A stretch of 64,000 bases of DNA, from positions 3,100,001-3,164,000 of the forward strand of contig OZ246946.1 in the NCBI GenBank assembly GCA_965232015.1, given 5' to 3'. Origin of the DNA: JAJEAO01 sp963667635. Lineage in GTDB: Bacteria > Acidobacteriota > Vicinamibacteria > Marinacidobacterales > Marinacidobacteraceae. Made by a program: the position numbers and the translations under genes. Below, one piece after another: positions 53,280 to 60,914 of the stretch. The notes under the pieces were generated by a model that saw nothing but the letters and a program-made list of their open reading frames with translations, was not told the DNA's origin and ran no database searches. Each line of letters opens with the position of its first letter. The first letter of the stretch is position 1.

Positions 53280-53471
53280 ATGACTCAGCTCGTCCGCCCC
53301 ACCCGGGGTCGCATGCTTCTCGGCGTCTGCGCCGGGCTCGCCGACTGGTGGAAGGTTGACCGGACCCTCCTGAGGGTGCTCTACGTGGTCGTCAGCCTGT
53401 GTTCCGCCGCGTTTCCCGGCGTCCTCGTCTATCTCATCCTCGCGATCCTGATGTCTCCCGCGGACGACTGA
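53280..53471 (+). CDS. PspC-domain small membrane protein
   Basis: This 63-residue protein reads RMLLGVCAGLADWWKVDRTL, LRVLYVVVSLCSAAFPGVLV and YLILAILMSP. It is a PspC domain (phage-shock-protein C type) with the GVxxGLAxxxxxDxxxxR signature and one or two membrane helices. Such proteins act in envelope-stress response or as anti-anti-toxins. It follows the rhomboid gene by 40 bp. Confidence 0.92.
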   Translation: MTQLVRPTRGRMLLGVCAGLADWWKVDRTLLRVLYVVVSLCSAAFPGVLVYLILAILMSPADD

Positions 53472-53497
53472 TCGAGCGCTTGCGCGGCGGCGGGGGC

Positions 53498-54334
53498 GTG
53501 GCCCGGCTCGGCACGACGACGACCCGAGCCGCGGATCCGGTCGCGCACACCGCGCCGCTCGCCTGGCGGCGCGACGGCGCCGAGGGGAGGGCGGCGCTCC
53601 TCGTCGCCGTTCAGCGTCCCGTCGGCGACGCCCGGCGCGAGACGTTGCTGCGGCTCTCGGGCTGGGCGCGAGAGGCCGGAAACGCGGTGTGCGTCCTGCC
53701 TGGAGCCGAAGTCGGGCTGTTCGCCGACCTCCGCGCTCTCGGGTTCGAGGACGCCGGTCCGCTGCCGCGCTACGCCGCCCCGGCGCGGCCGGGGCGCCTC
53801 CGCCGACTCCTCACCGCGGCGCTCGTCCCCGGCCGACCTCCCCGGCCCGGGTTGACGGCGGAGTCCCACCCGCTCCACGCGGCGGAGGCGGGGGCGCTGC
53901 GCCGCCGGCTCTCGGCGGGTTTCGAAGTGACGTCCCGGGAGCGACGGGCCGGACCCTCCGAGGCCGAGGTGGGCGCGCGGGTGCGGCTCCACGGCGAGGC
54001 GGTGGCCGAGGCGGTGGGCGGAATCGAGGACGACGTGGTCCGCGTCCCCTCCTGGATCGCCCCGCCGGGGCGCGACGGGCACGGGATCACCGCCGCTCTC
54101 GCCGAGGCGCTGCTCGAGGCGGCCGCCGAGGCGGGCGCCTCCCGGGTCGTGATCGAGACGACCCACGCCGGTCTCGCCCGAGGTCTGCTGCTCGCCCGTT
54201 TCCTCCCCGCCCGCTCCCGGTCCCGGGTGCTCGTGCGGCTCGCCCCCGAGGGCGGCGCCCGTCGTCGCGGTCCCGGGTTGCGGGCGCCGCTCCTCCACGA
54301 CTGGCACCTCGAGACCGCGACGCGCATCGCCTGA
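53498..54334 (+). CDS. Hypothetical protein with GNAT-like C-terminal half
   Basis: This ~278-residue protein has a C-terminal stretch (VVRVPSWIAPPGRDGHGITA, then ALAEALLEAAAEAGASRVVI) that resembles the acetyl-CoA-binding loop and helix of a GNAT acetyltransferase. The canonical R/Q-x-x-G-x-G/A is present only loosely (GRDGHGI). The N-terminal half could hold a second, more degenerate GNAT fold (ALLVAVQRPVGDARRETLLRL). Family not confirmed. GTG 53498 is preferred; a TTG at 53480 and a longer frame overlapping pspC exist. It precedes the tRNA-Glu gene by 35 bp. Confidence 0.6.
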   Translation: MARLGTTTTRAADPVAHTAPLAWRRDGAEGRAALLVAVQRPVGDARRETLLRLSGWAREAGNAVCVLPGAEVGLFADLRALGFEDAGPLPRYAAPARPGRLRRLLTAALVPGRPPRPGLTAESHPLHAAEAGALRRRLSAGFEVTSRERRAGPSEAEVGARVRLHGEAVAEAVGGIEDDVVRVPSWIAPPGRDGHGITAALAEALLEAAAEAGASRVVIETTHAGLARGLLLARFLPARSRSRVLVRLAPEGGARRRGPGLRAPLLHDWHLETATRIA

Positions 54335-54369
54335 TGCCCGTGTTACCATTTTCGGTCCCTCCCGCGGAT

Positions 54370-54444
54370 GCCGCTATCGTCTAGGGGTTAGGACGGGTGG
54401 TTCTCAGCCATCAAACCGGGGTTCGATTCCCCGTAGCGGTACCA
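54370..54444 (+). tRNA. tRNA-Glu (anticodon CTC)
   Basis: Acceptor arm GCCGCTA pairs with TAGCGGT (one G-T pair). The anticodon arm GGTGG-TTCTCAG-CCATC carries CTC in the loop. The T arm is ACCGGGGTTCGATTCCCCG, and the 3' end is encoded ACCA. The D loop GTCTAGGGGTTAGGAC fits tRNA-Glu. Confidence 0.93.
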
Positions 54445-54548
54445 GGGGCGGGAGGGGCGGTCGCAGCCGGAAGAGCGGCCGTCGAGAGGGCCGGATCGGC
54501 GCCGGAAACGGCGCGCAATCCGTTCGCGCCCTTCGCTTCGTGAGGTAC

Positions 54549-54624
54549 GCGCTCTTAGCTCAGTGGAGAGAGCAACAGGCTACGAACCTGTAGGTCGGGG
54601 GTTCGAATCCCTCAGGGCGCGCCA
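54549..54624 (+). tRNA. tRNA-Arg (anticodon ACG)
   Basis: Acceptor GCGCTCT pairs with AGGGCGC (one T-G pair). The anticodon arm ACAGG-CTACGAA-CCTGT carries ACG, read as inosine-CG. The T arm GGGGGTTCGAATCCCTC has CCA encoded (GCCA). It is about 100 bp downstream of tRNA-Glu. A REP-like palindrome begins 2 bp after it, and a restriction-modification gene follows. Confidence 0.93.
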
Positions 54625-54626
54625 CC

Positions 54627-54657
54627 GGAGCGCCGGTCTCCAGACCGGCACCGAGAG
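54627..54657. repeat. REP-like palindromic repeat, copy B
   Basis: GGAGCGCCGGTCTCCAGACC-GGCACCGAGAG, identical to the corresponding part of copy A (49912-49942). The perfect inverted core is GCCGGTCT-CC-AGACCGGC. It lies immediately after tRNA-Arg. Confidence 0.85.
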
Positions 54658-54777
54658 TCCTTCCCGGCCGGCGCTCCGTACGGCCGCGCTGGTCGGCGGG
54701 CTCGCCGGTGCTGCACGGTGTGAGTGACACGGCATGACCCACACCGAGGCCGGATCTCTGCGAGAATCCGGCGCCTG

Positions 54778-57597
54778 ATGCGGCGCTCCTGGAACGACAT
54801 CCGCGCCCGGGCGGCGGCCTTCGCCCGGAAGTGGAAGGACGCCGGCTACGAGAAGGGCGAGACCCAGACCTTCTACAACGAGTTCTTCGAGATCTTCGGC
54901 GTCCGGCGGGAGTCGGTGGCTCGCTACGAGGAGCGGGTTCGCCGCCTCGATGACTCGACCGGCTACATCGATCTCTTCTGGCCGGGGCAACTGATCGTCG
55001 AGCAGAAGAGCGCCGGGCGCGATCTCAGGGCCGCCTACGAGCAGGCGGGCGGCTACTTCGACGCGCTCCCGGAGCACGAGAAGCCGCGTTGGATCCTGGT
55101 CTGCGACTTCCAGTCGTTCGAGCTCCACGACATGCTGGAGCGGGACGTGGACGCCTTCCCCCTCGACGAGCTCCCGGGGGTGGTCGAGAAGTTCGGCTTC
55201 ATCCTCGGCTTCCAGAAGCAGCCCGTCGATCAGGATCCGGCCTCCATCGAGGCGGCGCAACTGTTGGGCGGGCTTCGCGACTCTCTTGATGCCGCCGGCT
55301 ACGCCCGGCCCGACCTGGATGTCTTCCTCGTGCGACTGGCGTTCTGTCTGTTCGCCGACGACACCGGGGTCTTCGAGCCGCGGGACCTCCTCATGGAGTT
55401 TCTGGAAGAGCGCACCCGCGAAGACGGCCTGGATCTGGGGCCGCTCCTTGCCCATGTGTTCCAGGTGCTCGACACTCCGGTGCAGGATCGCCAGAACACC
55501 CTCGACGAGGACCTCGCCCGCTTCCCCCACGTGAACGGGGATCTCTTCGCCGGCCCGATCCGCATCGCCAGCTTCGACCGGGGGATGCGGGAGCAGCTCC
55601 TCGCCGCCTGCCGGTTCGACTGGTCGGCGGTCTCTCCGGCCATCTTCGGGTCGCTCTTCCAGTCGGTGATGGATCCGGAGGAGCGGCGGACGCTGGGAGC
55701 GCACTACACCACCGAGGAAAACATCCTCAAGGTCATCCAGTCGCTCTTCCTTGATGATCTGTGGGCCGAGTTCGAGCATCTGAAGGGGCTCCGCCGCGGC
55801 AAGGCGCAGCGGCTGAAGACCTTCCAGCAACGGCTGGGGCGGCTGCGGTTCCTCGACCCGGCATGCGGCTGCGGGAACTTCCTGGTGATCGCCTACCGGG
55901 AGCTACGCCGGCTCGAGATCGAAGTGATCCGGGAGATGTTCGAGGGCGATCGCGACGAGTCGGGAAGGATCCACTTCCGGGGACTCGACGTGAGCTCCCT
56001 GTCCCTGCTGGACGTGGATCAGTTCTACGGGATCGAGATCGAGTCGTTCCCGGCGCGGATCGCGGAAGTGGCGCTGTGGATGATGGACCACCTGATGAAC
56101 AACGAGCTGAGCCGCGAGTTCGGGCAGGCATTCGCGCGGATCCCGCTGGAGCGCTCGCCGCACATCCTCTGCGCCGACGCGCTGGAGATGGACTGGGAGG
56201 AGTTGCTGCCGGCGAAGGAGTGCTCGTTCGTGCTGGGGAACCCGCCGTTCGGGGGGGCGAAGTACCAGACGCCTTCGAGGCGAGCGCAGGTGAAGCGGAT
56301 CGCGGCGCTCGGGAAGAGCGGAGGGACGCTCGACTACGTGAGCGCGTGGTTCCTCGTGGCGGGGGAGTACCTGGGCCGGGTGGAGCCGCCGGAGGAGCCG
56401 CCGCGGGTTGGTTTCGTGGCGACGAACTCGATCACGCAGGGCGAGCAGGCGGGGCAGCTCTGGCCGCTCCTGTTCCGGCGGCACCGGCTCGAGATCGCCT
56501 TCGCCCACGGGACGTTCGCGTGGGGCTCGGACGCTCCGGGGGCGGCGCATGTCCACGTCGTGATCCTCGGCCTCGACGCCCGGGAACGCGTTCCGAAGAG
56601 GAAGTGGCTGTTCTCCTGTGACGACCCGAAGGGCGAACCGGAGAGGAGTGGGCACCGGGCGCTGTCGCCGTATCTGTTCGCCGCCGGAAGGCTCGCCGAC
56701 CCGCATCTGACGGTGCGGGAGGAATCCCGCCCGATCAACGGGATGCCGCGGCTCGTGACGGGAACCCAGCCGCTCGAAAGGGGCCACCTGACGTTCTCCT
56801 CTCGGACGAAGGACGAGTTCCTGGCCGTTGAGCCAGGAGCCACACCGTACTTTCGGCCGTTCCCCGGAGCCCGCGAGTTCCTTCAGGGGAAGGAGCGCTG
56901 GATCCTCCACACCGCCCCGATCGGTCCCCGTCAGTTGCGTGCGATGCCTGCGGTCCGAGCTCGACTCGCGGCGGTCCGTCGGTTTCGCGCCCGGAGCCGA
57001 CGCGCGACGACCCGGAGTCTGGCGGGCTTTCCGGGCTCGTACGGCGTGACCGTCGTACCCGAGGCGCCCTTTCTGGTCATCCCTCAGGTGAGTTCCGAGC
57101 GTCGCGAGTGGATCCCCATTGGTTGGTTGGGGCCGCCCACCATTCCGAGCGAGAAGCTCCGCGTTCTTCTGGAGGCTTCGCTTGCTGATTTCGCTCTGCT
57201 CACGTCGGCGATGCACATGGCGTGGATGCGCACCGTCACCGGACGCCTCGAAAGCCGCTACATGTATTCGGTCGGCGTCGTTTACAACACGTTTCCCCCG
57301 CCGCCAGCCGGCGCCGATCGGTCAAGGCTCGAGCCCCTTGCCCAAGCGGTCCTCGATGCCCGTTCGGCGTTTCCCGATGCGACTCTCGCCGACCTCTACG
57401 ACCGCGACACCATGCCTCCGAGCCTCCGCAAGGCTCACCAGAAGCTCGACCGCGCGGTGGATCGCCTCTACCGCCCCAGGGCGTTCCGCTCCGAACGCGA
57501 GCGGGTCGAACACCTGTTCGGTCTGTACGAGAAGCTCCGCGTCCCACTGACCGCCGCCGGCCGGAAGAAGAAGCGGCGGACCCGCCGTCAGCCGTGA
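54778..57597 (+). CDS. Type IIL (MmeI-like) restriction-modification enzyme, single polypeptide
   Basis: This 939-residue protein has an N-terminal nuclease with the D65-x9-E75-Q-K77 motif (YIDLFWPGQLIVEQKSAG). A helical linker follows, then an N6-adenine methyltransferase: motif I LRFLDPACGCGNFLVIAYR near 359, and motif IV VLGNPPFGGAKY near 487. A target-recognition and C-terminal domain completes it (PLERGHLTFSSRTKDEF; RLESRYMYSVGVVYNTFPPP). This is the MmeI-type layout, in which one chain both cuts and methylates one strand, so no separate R gene is needed. ATG 54778 starts the family-typical SWNDIRARAAAFARKW. A -10-like GAGAAT lies 10 bp upstream. It lies 153 bp after tRNA-Arg, a common place for acquired genes. 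Confidence 0.9.
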   Translation: MRRSWNDIRARAAAFARKWKDAGYEKGETQTFYNEFFEIFGVRRESVARYEERVRRLDDSTGYIDLFWPGQLIVEQKSAGRDLRAAYEQAGGYFDALPEHEKPRWILVCDFQSFELHDMLERDVDAFPLDELPGVVEKFGFILGFQKQPVDQDPASIEAAQLLGGLRDSLDAAGYARPDLDVFLVRLAFCLFADDTGVFEPRDLLMEFLEERTREDGLDLGPLLAHVFQVLDTPVQDRQNTLDEDLARFPHVNGDLFAGPIRIASFDRGMREQLLAACRFDWSAVSPAIFGSLFQSVMDPEERRTLGAHYTTEENILKVIQSLFLDDLWAEFEHLKGLRRGKAQRLKTFQQRLGRLRFLDPACGCGNFLVIAYRELRRLEIEVIREMFEGDRDESGRIHFRGLDVSSLSLLDVDQFYGIEIESFPARIAEVALWMMDHLMNNELSREFGQAFARIPLERSPHILCADALEMDWEELLPAKECSFVLGNPPFGGAKYQTPSRRAQVKRIAALGKSGGTLDYVSAWFLVAGEYLGRVEPPEEPPRVGFVATNSITQGEQAGQLWPLLFRRHRLEIAFAHGTFAWGSDAPGAAHVHVVILGLDARERVPKRKWLFSCDDPKGEPERSGHRALSPYLFAAGRLADPHLTVREESRPINGMPRLVTGTQPLERGHLTFSSRTKDEFLAVEPGATPYFRPFPGAREFLQGKERWILHTAPIGPRQLRAMPAVRARLAAVRRFRARSRRATTRSLAGFPGSYGVTVVPEAPFLVIPQVSSERREWIPIGWLGPPTIPSEKLRVLLEASLADFALLTSAMHMAWMRTVTGRLESRYMYSVGVVYNTFPPPPAGADRSRLEPLAQAVLDARSAFPDATLADLYDRDTMPPSLRKAHQKLDRAVDRLYRPRAFRSERERVEHLFGLYEKLRVPLTAAGRKKKRRTRRQP

Positions 57598-57671
57598 GCT
57601 GACCACGCGCCCCATCGGCGGGGCGAGGCGGGGCGTGGGAACATTGCTCCTCGCCGATGGAGGTGATGCTC

Positions 57672-59432
57672 ATGTTGACTCGGTTCTCCGGCGCCGTGCT
57701 TCTCTTGGTCGGAGTTCCCGTCGCGGCCTCGGCGCAGACGTGGACCTGCGAGGAGGTCATGGCCCCCATGCGGGACGGCGTCCGGCTGGCGACGGATGTC
57801 TATGTCCCGCGGGGACAGGGGCCGGGCCCGTTCCCGGTGCTGATCGAGCGCACCCCGTACGACAAGCGCTCCTGCGCCAACCCCGCCGCCGAGTACTTCG
57901 CCGCCCGCGGCTATCTGGCGATGGTCCAGGACGAGCGCGGCCGCCACCGCTCCGAGGGCGAGTACTACTGGCTGCGCGACGAGGGGTGGGGCGAGCGGCA
58001 GGACGGCTACGACACGATCGAATGGGCGGCCCGCCATCCGGCGTCGAACGGCCGGGTCGGCACCCACGGGCTCTCGTTCACCTGCGCCAACCAGCTCCTC
58101 ACCGCCCCCACCCGTCCGCCGCACCTCGAGGCCATGTTCTGTTCCCAGTACGCGGCGAACAGCTACCGCGACGTGTTCTGGCAAGGCGGCGCGCTCCACA
58201 TGGTCCTGCCGACCTGGCTCCTCACCCAGGGCGAGATGGTGAAGCCACTGCGGGCGAACATGCCCGACCACCGAGGCTACCTCGGGACCGCCGACGCCTG
58301 GTTCGGCTGGTACGACGAGCACACCGAAGTCGCGGACGACTTCACCGCGAGCATGTTCTCGGACATGTACAACGATCTCGTCGGCAACCCCTACTACAAC
58401 GACTACTGGCGGGCGCTGGCGGTGGACGAGCGCCACGAGGACTTCGATGTCCCGGTGTACCACCTCGGCGGCTGGTACGACCGCCACATCCACGGCACTG
58501 TGCGGCACTTCGCTGCGATCGGGGCGAACGGAGGGCCGCGCGCCCGCGGGCGTCAGAAGCTGATCGTGGGGCCGTGGATCCACGGCTGGCCGGCCACCGA
58601 CGATGACCGGGTCGGGGATCTGAACTTCCCGGGTTCCAGCCTCGACCACCTCGCGCTCCGGCTCCGCTGGTTCGACCACCACCTCAAGGGGCACGACAAC
58701 GGGATCATGGACGAGGCGCCGGTCCGGATCTACGTCATGGGAGACAACGAGTGGCGCGACGAGAACGAGTTCCCGCTCGCCCGGCAGCAGGAGCAGGCGT
58801 GGTACTTCCGCGCCGGTCCTTCCGGGGCCGCCGAATCCCTGAACGACGGACGCCTGTCACGCGAGCCCCCCGGCGCGGAGGAGGCCCCCGATTCCTACGA
58901 GTACGACCCGGCGCACCCGGTTCGGACCATCGGAGGCGACCTGTTCGTGGCGCCCCGGGGCGCGCAGGACCATCGCCCCGCCGATCGGCTCAGCCTGACC
59001 TACACATCGGACCGGCTCGACGCTCCTCTCGAAGTCACCGGCATCCCCCGGGTGGAGCTCCACGCCGCCTCCTCGGCGGTGGACACTGACTGGGTCGTCA
59101 CGCTGACGGCGGTCCACGAATCGGGCTATTCGCAGCTCCTCCGCCAGATGATCCTGCGCGCCCGGTACCGGGACGGCGACGAGGCGCCGGTGCTCCTGAC
59201 GCCGGGTGAAGTCGTCCCCTACGAGATCGAGCTTTACCCGGTCTCCAACGTCTTCCAGCCGGGACAGCGCATCCGGGTCACGGTCACCAGCTCCAGCTTT
59301 CCCAAGTGGTACCCGAACGGCAACACCGGAAAGGAGATGATGGAGGACCGCCCTGGAATCGTCGCCACGAACCAGGTCCACCACGCCGCCGCCCGACCCT
59401 CGCGCATCGTGCTCCCGGTCATCCCCCGCTGA
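57672..59432 (+). CDS. CocE/NonD-family (X-Pro dipeptidyl-peptidase S15-like) hydrolase, secreted
   Basis: This ~586-residue protein has a signal peptide (LTRFSGAVLLLVGVPVAASA-Q). MRDGVRLATDVYVPRGQGPG is the CocE/NonD N-terminal pattern. The nucleophile motif is GTHGLSFTCANQLL (serine in GLSF, in place of the usual GxSxxG). GGWYDRH supplies the aspartate, and VGPWIHGW supplies the histidine. The C-terminal part ends in a jelly-roll domain (GIPRVELHAASSAVDTDWVV) as in cocaine esterase and S15 peptidases. ATG 57672 is preferred because GGAGG lies 8 bp upstream; two other in-frame ATGs lie at 57657 and 57666. Substrate unknown; peptide or ester. Confidence 0.87.
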   Translation: MLTRFSGAVLLLVGVPVAASAQTWTCEEVMAPMRDGVRLATDVYVPRGQGPGPFPVLIERTPYDKRSCANPAAEYFAARGYLAMVQDERGRHRSEGEYYWLRDEGWGERQDGYDTIEWAARHPASNGRVGTHGLSFTCANQLLTAPTRPPHLEAMFCSQYAANSYRDVFWQGGALHMVLPTWLLTQGEMVKPLRANMPDHRGYLGTADAWFGWYDEHTEVADDFTASMFSDMYNDLVGNPYYNDYWRALAVDERHEDFDVPVYHLGGWYDRHIHGTVRHFAAIGANGGPRARGRQKLIVGPWIHGWPATDDDRVGDLNFPGSSLDHLALRLRWFDHHLKGHDNGIMDEAPVRIYVMGDNEWRDENEFPLARQQEQAWYFRAGPSGAAESLNDGRLSREPPGAEEAPDSYEYDPAHPVRTIGGDLFVAPRGAQDHRPADRLSLTYTSDRLDAPLEVTGIPRVELHAASSAVDTDWVVTLTAVHESGYSQLLRQMILRARYRDGDEAPVLLTPGEVVPYEIELYPVSNVFQPGQRIRVTVTSSSFPKWYPNGNTGKEMMEDRPGIVATNQVHHAAARPSRIVLPVIPR

Positions 59433-59443
59433 TCCGCCCGTCG

Positions 59444-59561
59444 CCCCGGCGCGCTCTGCGAGAATCGGAGTCCCCCATCCCGAAGGAGTCCCCGTCCATG
59501 TCCTCCCCCGCCCTCCGTCTCGTTCCGGCGTTCCTGCTCGCCGCGCTGACCCCCCTGACGG
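59444..59561. repeat. Duplicated promoter plus signal-peptide start, copy 1 (truncated gene)
   Basis: The ~118 bp from CCCCGGCGCGCTCTGCGAGA to GAAGGAGTCCCCGTCCATG and the first signal-peptide codons (MSSPALRLVPAFLLAAL) recur almost unchanged at 60798-60914. After this copy the frame leaves the family at about 59562, so the start at ATG 59498 leads nowhere useful. Confidence 0.85.
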
Positions 59562-59570
59562 TGCCCGCAC

Positions 59571-59938
59571 GTCGCTGGCGATCTGCTGGTCCAGCGGCCT
59601 GACGATGGGCGTGATGGTGAACCGGAACTCGCCGAAGGCCTCGCGGGTCAGCGCCGTCAGCTCCGGTTGGCCGCGACGCCGGCGCAGACGTCACGGCACG
59701 CGGCCCACGCCTCGAGCGCCCGGAGGCTGGCGGGGAACGCCGGGAACCGATCCTCCATCTCGGCGACGTGGACCTGGACGGTGACGAGCTGCCCCGGATC
59801 GCGGAACGGCAGCGGCGCCAGCAGCACACCGTGGACAAGGGAGAAGACCGCTGTCGACGCCCCGATGCCCAGCCCGAGCACCGCGACCACGACGGCCGTG
59901 AATCCCGGGCCGACCGTTGTTGATCGGCTGCGCTGAGC
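59571..59938 (-). pseudogene. Remnant of an ADOP/MacB-FtsX-type ABC permease
   Basis: On the minus strand, 59938 down to 59660 reads VGPGFTAVVVAVLGLGIGAS, TAVFSLVHGVLLAPLPFRDP and GQLVTVQVHV, the typical N-terminus of an acidobacterial duplicated orphan permease. After a frame change near 59660 the text continues PELTALTREAFGEFRFTITP, then IVRPLDQQIASDV, a segment normally much further along. It then stops at the duplicated signal-peptide region. An internal deletion and truncation have destroyed the gene. ADOP permeases are abundant in Acidobacteriota and are also found in Gemmatimonadota. Confidence 0.72.
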
Positions 59939-59944
59939 CGGCAA

Positions 59945-60673
59945 ATGGACCAGGGTGTGCCTCTGGATCCGCTCAGCAACTCCGCAGACCCGACCGACGC
60001 GGCGAGTGTGGTCGATCCGCGGGCGGGCGTCTCCGCCGAGCAGGCGGCAGCCGCACGACGGCGGACCGCGTTGCGATGGGGGATCGCCGGGGTGCTGGCT
60101 CCGCCGCTGACCGTCCTTCCGCACGAGATGGGTCATTACCTGGTCTATGCGTGGTTGGGTCTCCCCGATGCCACCCTGCATTACGGCTCCGCCACCTGGA
60201 CCGGCAGCAGCGCGTTCTGGGACGCCATCCGGCAGGGAGACCACGCTGCCGCCGCCGCTATCGCTCCCGTCTCCGGTGTCGCGACCGGCTACGCGATGGG
60301 ACCGGTGGCGACGTACCTGGTCGTCCTCGCCTGCTGCTGGCTCTGCGCGAAGTGGCGCCCGCATCCGCTGCTGGTGGCGGTGGGCTACCTCTCCAACCTT
60401 CGCATCGTGGGCCCGGGGTCCGTTGTCGGGCTGCAGATCCTCGGATACCGGGTGCGCAGCACCTGCGACGAGTGTCAGCTCTCGGCCCTCACGGGGGTTC
60501 CTCTCGCCGTCCTTGCCTCGATTGGATTCCTCTCGCTCATCGGCGCCGGCATCTGGCTGGCACGCTACTTCCCCCGCCGCGATCGGCGCATCGCCGTTCT
60601 CTCCCTGGCACTCGGATTCGGGCTGGGATCGGTGGTCTACGCTCAACTCCTCGGGCCACTTGTGCTGCCCTGA
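59945..60673 (+). CDS. Membrane protein with an HExxH zinc motif (site-2-protease-like)
   Basis: This 242-residue protein has a hydrophilic N-terminus. A first helix ends in LTVLPHEMGHYLVYAWLG, with a HEMGH (H60-E61-x2-H64) zinc motif. Several more helices follow, among them the FxxxxVxL-like GPVATYLVVLACCWLCA. The HExxH in the first transmembrane segment and several-helix layout are typical of membrane-embedded metalloproteases of M50 type, but the second motif (NxxPxxxLDG) is not obvious, so activity and family are not certain. It lies between the ADOP remnant and the amidohydrolase. Confidence 0.6.
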   Translation: MDQGVPLDPLSNSADPTDAASVVDPRAGVSAEQAAAARRRTALRWGIAGVLAPPLTVLPHEMGHYLVYAWLGLPDATLHYGSATWTGSSAFWDAIRQGDHAAAAAIAPVSGVATGYAMGPVATYLVVLACCWLCAKWRPHPLLVAVGYLSNLRIVGPGSVVGLQILGYRVRSTCDECQLSALTGVPLAVLASIGFLSLIGAGIWLARYFPRRDRRIAVLSLALGFGLGSVVYAQLLGPLVLP

Positions 60674-60797
60674 GGGGGGCGGAGGAAGGCGCGGCAAAGC
60701 TGGCTCGTGAGAGATCGAGAGCCCGGGCTCGCCCCGGGCGCCCGCCAGCACCCGAGAGGCGGCCGCGCCCACCCGGCCCCCTGCCGTGTACCCATCA

Positions 60798-60914
60798 CCC
60801 CGGCGCGCTCTGCGAGAATCGGAGTCCCCATCCCGAAGGAGTCCCCGTCCATGTCCTCCCCCGCCCTCCGTCTCGTTCCGGCGTTCCTGCTCGCCGCGCT
60901 GATCCCGCTGACGG
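60798..60914. repeat. Duplicated promoter plus signal-peptide start, copy 2 (functional)
   Basis: This is the same ~118 bp as at 59444-59561. Here it precedes and begins the D-aminoacylase-like gene. A GCGAGAATC -10-like motif is followed by the GAAGGAG ribosome binding site about 9 bp before ATG 60851. Confidence 0.85.

Noticed and set aside
54549..57650. Integrated element with att repeats at tRNA-Arg
   Set aside because: I find no second copy of the tRNA 3' end downstream of the restriction gene and no integrase in the window.
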